This document shows positions 8,776 through 16,703 of a stretch of DNA of 38,829 bases, one piece after another. A model generated the notes under the pieces. That model was given only the letters and a program-made list of their open reading frames with translations. It made no database searches and had not been told where the DNA came from. Position numbers and translations under genes: made by a program. This DNA is from Gammaproteobacteria bacterium (lineage in GTDB: Bacteria > Pseudomonadota > Gammaproteobacteria > Pseudomonadales > Azotimanducaceae), in contig REEU01000090.1 of NCBI GenBank assembly GCA_007694905.1, positions 1 to 38,829 on the forward strand, written 5' to 3'. Position 1 is the first letter of the stretch, and every line of letters begins with the position of its first letter.

Positions 8776-8859
8776 AGCCTCGCATGCTTCGTTGTTGTTC
8801 CTTCTGGGACGCCGGAACGAACGTTCATCGCAACGTCCTACAACCGCTAGTCTACGCTT

Positions 8860-9684
8860 TCAGGCGGCGGGCTGGGCCAGGACGGACTGCACCACCCGGG
8901 CGATCAGACCGTCCGCCTGCCAGCACTCGGCAGACACCAGCCCCCGGCCTTCGGCACTGTGCTGGTTGCGGGACACGAGCCCCACTGCGCCCGCAGCCGG
9001 TGGTCGGAGCACGTGCAGCGAGATGTCCGCATTGATGAAGCCGATGCGTCCTTCGGGTTCCTCCAGCCGGCGCTGCGAGACCCCATTGGCGAAGTCGGCC
9101 AGCGCAGCCAGATGCACCATGGGCGCAAGCGGCAGGCCCGGGGCCAGATCCAGCGGCAGCCGCAACCAGCCACCGCCCGCACCGCCGCCGTCGAGTCCGG
9201 AATCCCGCCGCACCATGAGTCGCAGATGCAGCCCGTCCCGGCCCGGCAGCGCGCGCCCGCTCTGGGCCCGGACCACGTCGGCCAGGCTGGTCTCGGTCAG
9301 GGTCGACTCCGGCGGCAGCGGGCAGACGGCTGCATTCGCTTCCGCGCTGACCGCCATCGCCGCCGTATGAAGACTGGTGGCACGCACGAGTTCCTTGCCG
9401 CCGCCGCTGAGAACGGCTTCGTGCACCGCCAGCCGCCGGCCCTTTCGAAGGGAGCGAACGCTTACTTCAAGAGGAAGCGCAGGCACTGGCCGGAACAGGT
9501 CCATGCTGAGCCGCGCCAACTGCAGCGCACCGCCGGCCGCCTCCTCCAGCAGATGGCAGATCAAGGCCGCCGGTGCGCCGCCATGCAGCGTGTCACCCCA
9601 CGGGCCCATGGCCGCGCTGGTGGGCACCCAGGCCGCACCGTCGCGGGTGAAGATGGAGTCGGTCGGCGGAGAGGGGGTGGCCAT
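8860..9684 (-). CDS. Thioesterase family protein (TesB-like double hotdog)
   Basis: 274 aa. The layout fits two tandem hotdog domains: the first has GDTLHGGAPAALICHLLEE (30-48) and RLSMDLFRPVP, the second MVHLAALADFANGVS and GFINADISLHVLR. In TesB-like acyl-CoA thioesterases the DFANG / FINAD stretches line the active site. GAGGA six bases before the ATG supports the start. It is divergent from an acyl-CoA dehydrogenase gene across 74 bases, suggesting joint control and a role in hydrolysing an acyl-CoA of the same pathway. The substrate is unknown. Confidence 0.82.
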   Translation of the reverse strand: MATPSPPTDSIFTRDGAAWVPTSAAMGPWGDTLHGGAPAALICHLLEEAAGGALQLARLSMDLFRPVPALPLEVSVRSLRKGRRLAVHEAVLSGGGKELVRATSLHTAAMAVSAEANAAVCPLPPESTLTETSLADVVRAQSGRALPGRDGLHLRLMVRRDSGLDGGGAGGGWLRLPLDLAPGLPLAPMVHLAALADFANGVSQRRLEEPEGRIGFINADISLHVLRPPAAGAVGLVSRNQHSAEGRGLVSAECWQADGLIARVVQSVLAQPAA

Positions 9685-9758
9685 GCATGATCCTCGCTAG
9701 CAATAATCGATTCGAATTAATACACTCGCGGCAGAGTCGAGCCGCGTCAGAGGATGCC
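9685..9758. promoter_or_regulatory. Divergent promoter region, thioesterase / acyl-CoA dehydrogenase
   Basis: A 74-base AT-rich spacer between divergent start codons. It holds the palindrome ATTCGAAT (9710-9717) and TAATAC (9718-9723), a fair -10 for the rightward gene. One shared operator for a TetR-type acyl-CoA regulator would fit this arrangement, but no regulator gene is adjacent. Confidence 0.35.
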
Positions 9759-11003
9759 ATGGATTTCAACGACAGCCCCGCAGAAGCCGCCTTCCGCAAG
9801 GAGGTGCGCGCATTCCTGGACCAGCACGCCCGGCTGCGGCGCGAATCCAATGAAAGCGCCTATGACGAGGCCACGGACGACGCCGAGCGCGTCGCCATCG
9901 CCAAGCGCTGGCAGAAGACCCTGGCCGACGCCGGCTGGGCCTGCATCGGTTGGCCGAAAGCCTACGGTGGCCGCGACGCCACCGCCATCGAGCAGGTGAT
10001 CTGGAATCAGGAAGTGAAGCGCTACGTCACCCCGGACGGCCTGTTCATCATCGGCCAGGGCATGTGCGCCCCGACCCTGATGGCCCACGCCACTGAAGAG
10101 CAGAAGGCCCACCACCTGCCGCACATCGCCAGCGGTGAGGAGGTGTGGTGCCAGCTGTTCTCGGAGCCGGTGGCGGGCTCCGACCTGGCGGGCATCAAGA
10201 CCCGCGCCGTCAAGGATGGCGACGAGTGGGTGGTCAACGGCCAGAAGGTCTGGACCTCCGGCGCGCACTATTCCGACTGGGGCCTGCTCATCACCCGTAC
10301 CGATCCCGGCGTCCCGAAGCATAAGGGCCTGACCATGTTCTTCCTGGACATGAAGTCGCCCGGCGTCGACGTGCGGCCGATCAAGCAGATCAACGGCAAC
10401 AAGGACTTCAACGAGGTCTACTTCACCGACGTCCGCATCCCGGACAGCCAGCGACTGGGCAACCCGGGCGAGGGCTGGAAGGTGGCCCTGGTGACCCTGA
10501 TGAACGAGCGCCTGGCCGTGGGCAGTGGCCTGTCCAACACGGTGATGGACGTGTTCCGGGCCGCCGAGACCGTGGACCTCGAGGACGCACCTGCCATTCG
10601 CAATCAGGCCGTGCGCGAGCATCTTGCCGACTGGTACTGTCGGGAGATGGGACTGAAGTACACCACCTACCGCATGATCTCGGCGCTGTCCCGCGGCGAG
10701 GATCCGGGCCCGGAAGCGTCCATCAGCAAGGTCGTGGTGGGTGCGAACAACAACGAGTCCGCCAGCTACGCGCTGGACCTGCAGGACATGGGCGGCATCC
10801 TCGACGACGAGGCGCTGAGCGGGTTCGGGAATCAGTTCCAGCGGCAGTTCATGCGCTCACCAGCGAACCGCATCGAGGGCGGCAGCGACGAGATCCTGCG
10901 CAACATCATCGCCGAGCGGGTGCTCGGGATGCCGGCCGACATCCGTCCGGACAAGAACGTGCCGTTCAACGAGGTCCCTGGCGCCAACAGCCCGAAGGCT
11001 TAG
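9759..11003 (+). CDS. Acyl-CoA dehydrogenase family protein
   Basis: 414 aa, the usual length for this FAD family, which introduces an alpha-beta double bond into acyl-CoAs and passes electrons to ETF. Seen in order: N-terminal helical domain (AEAAFRKEVRAFL), beta-domain with QLFSEPVAGSDLAGIKT and VNGQKVWTSGAHYSDWG, and C-terminal helical domain ending with RSPANRIEGGSDEILRNIIAERVLG, the standard C-terminal signature. The ATG at 9759 has AGAGGA nearby, and the in-frame upstream codons fall in the divergent promoter. Chain length is not readable; the FadE17/CaiA-like subgroup with large substrates is possible. Confidence 0.92.
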   Translation: MDFNDSPAEAAFRKEVRAFLDQHARLRRESNESAYDEATDDAERVAIAKRWQKTLADAGWACIGWPKAYGGRDATAIEQVIWNQEVKRYVTPDGLFIIGQGMCAPTLMAHATEEQKAHHLPHIASGEEVWCQLFSEPVAGSDLAGIKTRAVKDGDEWVVNGQKVWTSGAHYSDWGLLITRTDPGVPKHKGLTMFFLDMKSPGVDVRPIKQINGNKDFNEVYFTDVRIPDSQRLGNPGEGWKVALVTLMNERLAVGSGLSNTVMDVFRAAETVDLEDAPAIRNQAVREHLADWYCREMGLKYTTYRMISALSRGEDPGPEASISKVVVGANNNESASYALDLQDMGGILDDEALSGFGNQFQRQFMRSPANRIEGGSDEILRNIIAERVLGMPADIRPDKNVPFNEVPGANSPKA

Positions 11004-11041
11004 CGCCAGGTTCAACCTCGCTGCCGCGTCACGCAATCGGA

Positions 11042-11068
11042 GCGCCGGAAAACCGGCACTCTCTGTTG
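11042..11068 (+). terminator. Possible terminator after the acyl-CoA dehydrogenase gene
   Basis: GCCGG (11044-11048), loop AAAA and CCGGC (11053-11057) form a short hairpin followed by a pyrimidine-rich CACTCTCTGTT. The stem is short and the U-run weak, so this is only a candidate. Confidence 0.3.
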
Positions 11069-11143
11069 CGGGCCATCCATGGCCCGCCCCCTTCGGGCGC
11101 ACTGCGTGCGACGCAATTCGCTCCAGGCGAATTGCTCCCACTG
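11063..11143 (-). repeat. Module A repeat, inverted copy
   Basis: Read on the minus strand it begins CAGTGGGAGCAATTCG, contains GAGCGAATTGCGTCGCACG and a GGGCCATGGATGGCCC-type palindrome and ends CAACAG, matching 5118-5200 over its whole length with a small gap near the middle. Confidence 0.75.
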
Positions 11144-11281
11144 GTGTCTCGCCAGGATCTTGCGTTATGTCAGTGGGAGCGAAAGTCGGCCCGCAGGGTC
11201 GGCTTTGCGATCGCAGACTGCCGCCGGGGTCGGGCGTGACGCAGATCGCGACGCCCGCTTCGCGGACGTCAGCTCCCACTG
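11134..11281. repeat. Two overlapping REP hairpins
   Basis: GCTCCCACTG (11134-11143) pairs with CAGTGGGAGC (11171-11180), and the latter pairs again with GCTCCCACTG (ending 11281). The second interval resembles a diverged module B, with GATCGCGACGCC near its end. Together with the inverted module A this fills most of the gene-free stretch 11004-11375; nothing else is seen there. Confidence 0.65.
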
Positions 11282-11375
11282 AGGCCTCGCGTACATCGCC
11301 GCTGTTCCTTCCGCGACAGCGTGAATGAACGTTCGCGGCGAACTCACACTGACGTATCGCGGGACCTGTTGCGCG

Positions 11376-11597
11376 TCAGTCGTTCTGGGGTTTGCCGCAG
11401 ACCTCGGTCAGGGACATGAGCGCCTCGCGCAGCCGTGCATGCTCCTCGTCGTCAATGGCCCCCGCTTCCCGTGCCCGCTGCAGATCGATCATCTGCTGAC
11501 CGATGGACACGTCCCCAAGACGCACATTGTTCGCCCAGTTCTCGTTCCAGCAGCCCGTCAGCGCGAGCAGTACTGGCAGCATCCACACCATTTTCAT
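11376..11597 (-). CDS. Small lipoprotein with SHOCT-like segment
   Basis: 73 aa. A short signal peptide ends in the lipobox LALTGC, so the mature protein should be lipid-anchored. The remaining part contains LQRAREAGAIDDEEHARLRE, which looks like the SHOCT-type short helical hairpin often found at the ends of small membrane or secreted proteins. GGAGAGGA just upstream of the ATG decides the start against longer in-frame versions. Monocistronic, divergent from the PspC-like pair. Function unknown. Confidence 0.7.
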   Translation of the reverse strand: MKMVWMLPVLLALTGCWNENWANNVRLGDVSIGQQMIDLQRAREAGAIDDEEHARLREALMSLTEVCGKPQND

Positions 11598-11775
11598 CGT
11601 CGATCCTCTCCCCAGGGTGGTGACCGGCCAATTTCGCCGCCAAGCTGCGCATCGACGCATTCACATGGCGAAATCGACCAAACTGTCGTGAAAATGAATA
11701 AACCTCCTAAGCCCCCATTCGCATACGCGAAACGAAACATCCAATAAATCATTCACTTGCGTAAACCGAGCCCGG

Positions 11776-11792
11776 TTGGCACGGAGTGTGTA
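11776..11792 (+). promoter_or_regulatory. Sigma54-like -24/-12 promoter for the PspC-type pair
   Basis: TTGGCACGGAGTGTGTA matches the consensus TTGGCACG-N4-TTGCW fully in the -24 half and partly in the -12 half (GTGT for TTGC), with the required spacing. It lies about 65 bases before a strong ribosome site. About 80 bases upstream are AT-rich, suitable for IHF or an activator. E. coli pspA operons use sigma54 and PspF, which makes this match more credible. Confidence 0.5.
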
Positions 11793-11854
11793 AGAACATG
11801 GACGTACAGCGAGACCCCGCAGCAAGCCGGGGACGATCAAGGAGGGAAACCGAC

Positions 11855-12073
11855 ATGCTCGCACTCAATCGCATCAGCCGCCTGCGGAGCCCCCGCAGCA
11901 ATCTGGCCTCGACCGCACTGCTGGTCATCACCTTCAGCGTATTCGCGGTGATCGCCCACTTCGCAGTGGAGCAGCAGCGCACCGGCGCCGAAGTGGTAAG
12001 GGAATCACCCCCCGCCGCAGCCAAGGCGGAGCAGCTGGACCTCTGGTCGCTGCTGCACCATTTGCGGTTCTGA
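11855..12073 (+). CDS. Single-TM small protein, PspB-like in position
   Basis: 72 aa. A basic N-terminus (RISRLRSPRSN) is followed by one TM helix (about 19-36, STALLVITFSVFAVIAHFAV) and a charged tail ending in LWSLLHHLRF. AAGGAGG eight bases before the ATG is the strongest ribosome site nearby and excludes longer starts. It does not clearly match PspB by sequence, but size, topology and position before a PspC-domain gene suggest a similar role in membrane-stress signalling. Confidence 0.6.
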   Translation: MLALNRISRLRSPRSNLASTALLVITFSVFAVIAHFAVEQQRTGAEVVRESPPAAAKAEQLDLWSLLHHLRF

Positions 12074-12086
12074 CGGAGGTAAGACC

Positions 12087-12308
12087 ATGCATCATCATGA
12101 CCAGCGTCCACCCCGTTTCCTGCGCGATACCACCGCAGCCTACCTCGGCGGTGTCTGTGCAGGAATCGCCCGGGGACTCGGGATCCGCGCCATCGCCGTA
12201 CGCATTGCCGTCGCGGTCTGTGCGGTGCTGTTCACTGCCCCCACGCTCATCGCCTACGGCTGTGCATGGTTGCTCATGCACAGCCGCGACGAGTTCCGCC
12301 TGCCCTGA
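12087..12308 (+). CDS. PspC domain protein
   Basis: 73 aa, essentially one PspC domain: FLRDTTAAYLGGVCAGIARGL, then GIRAIAVRIAVAVCAVLF and a second hydrophobic stretch to WLLMH. PspC domains sit in the inner membrane and relay envelope stress to the psp response. GGAGGT precedes the ATG. It begins 13 bases after the previous gene, so both are on one transcript, probably from the sigma54-like promoter. No pspA or pspF is present in the window. Confidence 0.82.
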   Translation: MHHHDQRPPRFLRDTTAAYLGGVCAGIARGLGIRAIAVRIAVAVCAVLFTAPTLIAYGCAWLLMHSRDEFRLP

Positions 12309-12311
12309 GGA

Positions 12312-12353
12312 TCCCGGGCCTGCAAACTCACCAGCAGGACGTCAGGCCCGGGA
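12312..12353. terminator. Bidirectional hairpin between convergent genes
   Basis: TCCCGGGCCTG (12312-12322) and CAGGCCCGGGA (12343-12353) are an 11-base perfect inverted repeat with a 20-base loop. It lies directly after the PspC stop and overlaps the last codons of the GST gene. No U-run follows, so it may act as a transcript end or a barrier to convergent transcription. Confidence 0.5.
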
Positions 12354-13283
12354 ATCCGGCTTCGGCAGCACCACGTAGCCCGCACGCGGAAAATGCACCA
12401 CGATTTCACCCAGATCCGGGTGCCGCCGCAACAGCGCGATCTCATCCGTATTCACCACCAGAATCTCGCCGCTGACGAAATCCCGGCCATAATCGTCCGG
12501 GGCCACCTCCACCTTCATTCCCGGTCGCAGACCATTCGGCTCATCCGGGTCACCCGACGGCAGCGTCTCCGGCATCTCCACCGCGGCCACCGACAGCGCA
12601 TCGCGGGCCCCGACCTCCCGCCGCTGACCATGACCGATGGCGCTGAGACCATCCTCCCAGGCCCGCACCCGCGCGAACCCGTCGATCAGTTCCGCCTCCT
12701 CGGGACACACCTGGCGCAGGAACCAGACCACGTGCCAGGGGTTGAGATCGAGCATGCCGGGCGCATCGCCGCCAAGGAACCTGCGGCCGTCGGCCAGCTG
12801 CCGCTCCAGGAACGCGAGATGGGCGCGGTACTGCTCGCGCATCACCGGAACCGCCGCCCGCATGCGGGTAATGTCGAACTCGGTGCCAGACATGTGAGCG
12901 CGATCATCGATGAAGGACTGGGACACCGAGTGGCCGATGGTTCCGAAAATCAGCTGTACCGCCACCATGAAGAAGCTGCGATCGGACCAGAAGCCCAGTG
13001 CATCCGCCAGCCCGCTGGTCCCATGCGGGTACAGCGTCGGCTCAGGATGACGCCGTTCCAGCTCGCGCAGAATCACTGCCGTGTCGCACCAGACCTCGGC
13101 GCCGATCTGCATAGACGGCGTGCGCCGATAACCACCGGTCAACGGCACGTAGTCCGGCTTCGGCATCATGTTCGGGATCAGCACACTGCGCCAGGCGATG
13201 CCCTTGATGCCGAAGGCCAGCCGCACTTTTTCGGAAAACGGCGAGCTGTCGTAGTGATGGAGAATCGGTTCCTGCAGGTTCAA
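12342..13283 (-). CDS. Glutathione S-transferase family protein with C-terminal extension
   Basis: About 313 aa, longer than the usual 200-230 aa GST. The N-terminal thioredoxin-like domain shows ILHHYDSSPFSEKVRLAFG, with SPFSEK where the glutathione-activating residue lies, and PSMQIGAEVWCDTAVILREL including the cis-Pro/TAVI part. An all-helical domain follows (about 85-215). The last 95 residues form an extra beta-rich domain (GLRPGMKVEVAPDDYGRDF... YVVLP) known from some GST-like proteins but without a clear role. AGGAGG five bases before a TTG at 13283 favours that start; GTG at 13298 is the alternative. Confidence 0.8.
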   Translation of the reverse strand: MNLQEPILHHYDSSPFSEKVRLAFGIKGIAWRSVLIPNMMPKPDYVPLTGGYRRTPSMQIGAEVWCDTAVILRELERRHPEPTLYPHGTSGLADALGFWSDRSFFMVAVQLIFGTIGHSVSQSFIDDRAHMSGTEFDITRMRAAVPVMREQYRAHLAFLERQLADGRRFLGGDAPGMLDLNPWHVVWFLRQVCPEEAELIDGFARVRAWEDGLSAIGHGQRREVGARDALSVAAVEMPETLPSGDPDEPNGLRPGMKVEVAPDDYGRDFVSGEILVVNTDEIALLRRHPDLGEIVVHFPRAGYVVLPKPDSRA

Positions 13284-13369
13284 CTGCGCCTCCTGCACCG
13301 GTTCACTCAGCCTGATTGCTGGCCGGCTGCATCATCGATGGCCGCCGCCATCATGGCGGCGTCGGTCGG

Positions 13370-14284
13370 TCAGGCCCGGGGGGCCGGGCCCGCTGGCTCT
13401 GGCGCCGAGCGCGAGGTCGCCGCCAGAATCTCGAAATCTCTGACGAGACTTCCAAGGCGATTCGACAGTCGCCGCCTCTGAGCATCGTCGAGATTGCTGA
13501 GCAACTCCACCGCAAAGCGTCGATAGACGGCCTGACGGTTCTCCACCACCTCGCGATAGCTGTCCGGATACCAGCGTTCGCGGTGCAGCATGAGTTCCTC
13601 GATGCGCGCCTCGAACGCGTCCTTCGGCTCGCGCGCGTCGAGCGTCGCGATCAGGTCCGCCTGCCACAGCCTGCGAAACGCGACCCACTCCTGGTTATCC
13701 GGCTCGATGTCCTGACTCGCGGCTTCAAGCATCACTTCCTGCGCAGGCGTCAGCCGTCCGACCCAGCGATCGAGTGCATCGCGGGTCTTCTCGCGCCAAA
13801 CCGCCCGTTGCTCCGCCTCAGGCAGACCCTCGTAGTCCGCATTGAGCTCCGCGTTGGATTCCTCGAGGACCTTGGCGAGCCCGCTGATCTGCTGATCGCT
13901 GAAGCCCGCCATCAGATCCACCAGCGCCGGCAGCGCCTGGCGCATCATGACTTCGAACAACGCCTGGCCCCGCTCCTCGAAGGTCTGCGCATGCTCGAGA
14001 TCGAAACCGTCGTCGACGGCCGCCTCGAAGTCCGTGAGCAGCGCCGACCACTCCGGCAGCTGCTCATAGCGATGCCAGTGCAGATAGACCCGCGCCTCCT
14101 GACGCAGCCAGCCGCGCTGAGCCCGATTGAGATCCACGTAGTCGGTGGCACGCCAGACCACAGCCCGGTCCAGGTTCGAATACACCAGGCGCAGGCCGCT
14201 GCAGCCGGACAGCAGGCCGAATGCGACCAGCAGCAGCAGGCCGCGCCACAGCGCTGTCATGCCGCGATCAGAGCAGGCCCGCAT
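13370..14284 (-). CDS. DUF6279 family lipoprotein
   Basis: 304 aa. The signal peptide has the lipobox LLSGC (Cys28), so the protein is probably an envelope lipoprotein. The mature part begins with LRLVYSNLDRAVVWRATDYVDL, a hallmark of this family, and is a long helical protein rich in Glu, Arg and Trp. AAGGAG nine bases before the ATG at 14284 supports a start that overlaps the cytochrome stop by 17 bases; ATG at 14260 is possible. It follows the diheme cytochrome in the same unit. No molecular function is known for the family. Confidence 0.8.
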   Translation of the reverse strand: MRACSDRGMTALWRGLLLLVAFGLLSGCSGLRLVYSNLDRAVVWRATDYVDLNRAQRGWLRQEARVYLHWHRYEQLPEWSALLTDFEAAVDDGFDLEHAQTFEERGQALFEVMMRQALPALVDLMAGFSDQQISGLAKVLEESNAELNADYEGLPEAEQRAVWREKTRDALDRWVGRLTPAQEVMLEAASQDIEPDNQEWVAFRRLWQADLIATLDAREPKDAFEARIEELMLHRERWYPDSYREVVENRQAVYRRFAVELLSNLDDAQRRRLSNRLGSLVRDFEILAATSRSAPEPAGPAPRA

Positions 14285-15338
14285 GGGTACAGTCTCCTTC
14301 GAGTTCGGTAATCCAGGCCTCTACCAGCGCCAACGCCTCGTGATGCACCAGGCTGCGCCCCAGCTCTGGCATCATCACGGCCGGGTCGGTGTGGGCCATC
14401 CGATGCATCATGATGGACGCCTCCGGCCTCCCCGGCCAGATGCCCACGGCCAAGCCGCCGGCACCCCTGCCTGCGGCCACCGGCGGTTTGCAGACGCCGA
14501 GTTCGAATGCGCGCTGGGCATCGTAGCGCAGATCGAGCCCGGCACTGGCCGCCGTCCCGGAGCCGCGGTGGCAGTGGGCGCAGTTCACGTCCAGATAGGC
14601 GCGCGCATCGGGCTCGCGCGGCCAGGCTGCCACTTCGGTGTCCTCCTGCACCCAACTTCGCTGGCGCCATACCGCATACTGATTGCCGTGCTCCGCCCAC
14701 ACGAGGGCCGCCAGATTCTCAGGCTTCGGGCCGATGGGCGCCAGCGCGCGCTGCTCGCGGCCACCCCCATGGCAGGCCGCACACTGGTTGCGGTCCGGGA
14801 CCAGATAATCGAAGGTCTGGCCATCCTCGGCGGTCATGTCCAGCAGGGCACCCACATTCGTTCTGCGCGCCTCGCGTCCATCCGCGTCCCACAGGTAGGC
14901 CACCGCCTCCCAGCCCTCGGCCTGATGCCGGAGGATACGTGTCTCCACCAGCCTCATGCCCGCAAGCGCCAGCGGTTCGTCCGGCCCTGCAATCCCCGGC
15001 GCAAGGTGCAGCGCCACACCGTTGCCGGCCACCGGGTAATAGAAGGTCTTGGTGATGATCGTCCCCACTGGAAACTGCAGTACCGCAGCACCGTTCGCCG
15101 ACGCCGCCTGCCCCTCGGGCAGGTGCACGGTGCGGTATTTCGACGAGTAATCGGAAAACAGCGCATGCGCGAGGTCGTAGGCGAAGCCCGCGCGAGGCCG
15201 CAACGTGTCACCGTCGCGCTCGAGGACGCCGAGATCCTTAAGCCGCTCCGGCAGCGGGGCCTGCAGCGGCCAGGACGCCGGCGTCTCACTGCAGGCGGCC
15301 AGCATGGCCGCCACGAGAAGCCCGAACACGCAGCGCAT
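14268..15338 (-). CDS. SO2930 family diheme c-type cytochrome lipoprotein
   Basis: 356 aa with signal peptide and lipobox AMLAAC (Cys16). Two covalent heme sites are visible: CAACH (186-190) and CAHCH (253-257). The conserved family stretch around TIITKTFYYPVAG (93-105), the paired haem region and the MMPELGR segment near the end identify the SO2930 type (TIGR03806). Its gene starts 9 bases after the beta-helix stop; these two families are commonly found side by side in Proteobacteria, so they probably work together in the envelope. The process they serve is undescribed as far as I know. Confidence 0.88.
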   Translation of the reverse strand: MRCVFGLLVAAMLAACSETPASWPLQAPLPERLKDLGVLERDGDTLRPRAGFAYDLAHALFSDYSSKYRTVHLPEGQAASANGAAVLQFPVGTIITKTFYYPVAGNGVALHLAPGIAGPDEPLALAGMRLVETRILRHQAEGWEAVAYLWDADGREARRTNVGALLDMTAEDGQTFDYLVPDRNQCAACHGGGREQRALAPIGPKPENLAALVWAEHGNQYAVWRQRSWVQEDTEVAAWPREPDARAYLDVNCAHCHRGSGTAASAGLDLRYDAQRAFELGVCKPPVAAGRGAGGLAVGIWPGRPEASIMMHRMAHTDPAVMMPELGRSLVHHEALALVEAWITELEGDCTHAGLL

Positions 15339-15347
15339 GACCGCAGG

Positions 15348-16703
15348 CTACTCCCAGCCGACGGCCACGTCGGCATCCGCATCGCTGATCCCCGCCAGCG
15401 GCTGCAGCTGGCAGTCAAACGTATCCACGGCGAAGCGGGCGTCGGCAAAGCCGCCCGGCGCATCGAGAATCATCGCGTCCGCCTCGGAATTGTCGTGGGC
15501 GCAGATCACCGGATCGGAGGCCCCTTCGCGGATGAAGCCGTCCCAGAGCAAGGGCGGCAGGTCCCGTTCGAGGGCCTGCGCGAGCATGGCCAGCGGCTCC
15601 GAGTCCGGCGCATAGCCGCTGCGGCCGAAATAGTTGTCGTGCACGTGCACCCGCTGCGGATAGGGATCGTAGTCCGGATCGTCGAAGGGGCGCTCGGTGA
15701 TCAGATAGCTCAGCACCATGATCGATGCGGAGCCATGCTCCTGGATCCGGTTCGCGAAGATCTGCACGTCCCGGTTCGCACTCACGAGGATGCCTGTGCC
15801 CGCGGGCACGGTGCCGACGATGTTGCCTTCAGGCGCGAAGTTCGGCGTGTTGTTGTCGATGACCAGATTGCGGAACACCCGCGTCTCACGCCCGCCCTGC
15901 ATGGGCAGTCCGGGCAGGTCGAAGACCAGAATGCCACCGGTGTTGTGCCTCACCTCGTTGCCGTAGACATCGGCGCCGATGGAGTTCTCGATCTCGATGC
16001 CGGCCACGTTGTACTCGGCGCGGCTGTGGCGAACGATGATGTCGCGGGACTGCCCCACGTAGATACCTGCATCCGAGGCGCCGATGGCCACCGCATGCTC
16101 GATCAGCACGCCGTCGCACTGCACCGGGTACAGCCCGTAGGCACCGTTGTCCGAACTCGGACCACCGGTCCACTCGGCGCGCACATCGCGCATGACGATG
16201 TTGCGGCAGCCGCTCACCTTGATGGCATCGCCGCGGGTGTCCTCCACCGCGAAGCCTTCCAGAGTGACGTCGTCCGCCGTCACCAGCAGGCCTTCTGCGC
16301 CCGCCCGCTGACCGGCGAAGGACAGCACGCTGCGGTCGCTGCCCGCGCCGCGCACGGTGACGCCGGACACGCTGAGGCTCAGACCCCGGTCCACGTCAAG
16401 GCGCCCTTCCGGAATCGTGACCACGCCGCCCGGTGCCACGTCCATCAGGGCCTGCCTCAGCGCCGCCACCGGATCCTCCGGCGCCACGGCCACCTCCTCC
16501 TCGACCCCGTTGCCGCAAGCGACCAGCATCAGCAGGGCCATGTAGGCGAGCGCGTGCACGCGCCGCCCCGACGCGCCGGGCCGAGCGCGCGCGCTCGGGC
16601 CTACAGAAAACCTCTCCAGCCCCCTGTAGGCGAGCGCGTGCACGCGCCGCCAGGCCCACAGCAGCCATGCACCCCCGAGAATCGTATTGCGCCACATGTT
16701 CAT
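15348..16703 (-). CDS. Parallel beta-helix repeat lipoprotein (SO2930 partner), REP-invaded N-terminus
   Basis: 451 aa. Right-handed beta-helix repeats fill the central part (VTVRGAGSDRSVLSF, NIVMRDVRAEWTG, GIEIENSIGADVYGNEVRHN and others); this family (TIGR03805) accompanies the diheme cytochrome. The ATG at 16703 overlaps the amidotransferase stop as ATGA and has GGGAGG close by. A second ATG at 16697 is better spaced from it. Residues about 19-54 are encoded by REP DNA and read RRVHALAY twice. The original signal peptide is therefore split: a hydrophobic MNMWRNTILGGAWLLWAW, the insert, then MALLMLVAC with the lipobox Cys63. An internal start at 16541 has no ribosome site. Whether export still works is open. 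Confidence 0.82.
   Translation of the reverse strand: MNMWRNTILGGAWLLWAWRRVHALAYRGLERFSVGPSARARPGASGRRVHALAYMALLMLVACGNGVEEEVAVAPEDPVAALRQALMDVAPGGVVTIPEGRLDVDRGLSLSVSGVTVRGAGSDRSVLSFAGQRAGAEGLLVTADDVTLEGFAVEDTRGDAIKVSGCRNIVMRDVRAEWTGGPSSDNGAYGLYPVQCDGVLIEHAVAIGASDAGIYVGQSRDIIVRHSRAEYNVAGIEIENSIGADVYGNEVRHNTGGILVFDLPGLPMQGGRETRVFRNLVIDNNTPNFAPEGNIVGTVPAGTGILVSANRDVQIFANRIQEHGSASIMVLSYLITERPFDDPDYDPYPQRVHVHDNYFGRSGYAPDSEPLAMLAQALERDLPPLLWDGFIREGASDPVICAHDNSEADAMILDAPGGFADARFAVDTFDCQLQPLAGISDADADVAVGWE
16540..16651. repeat. REPIN of the GTAGGC-GAGCG family inside a coding region
   Basis: CTGTAGGC-type ends face each other: TGTAGGCGAGCGCGTGCACG from 16541 and its inverted partner GAGCGCGCGCGCTCGGGCCTACAG ending at 16606. 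A third, half-element in the first orientation lies at 16624-16651. All three are in frame within the beta-helix gene. The same element is intergenic at 17563-17622. Confidence 0.85.
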
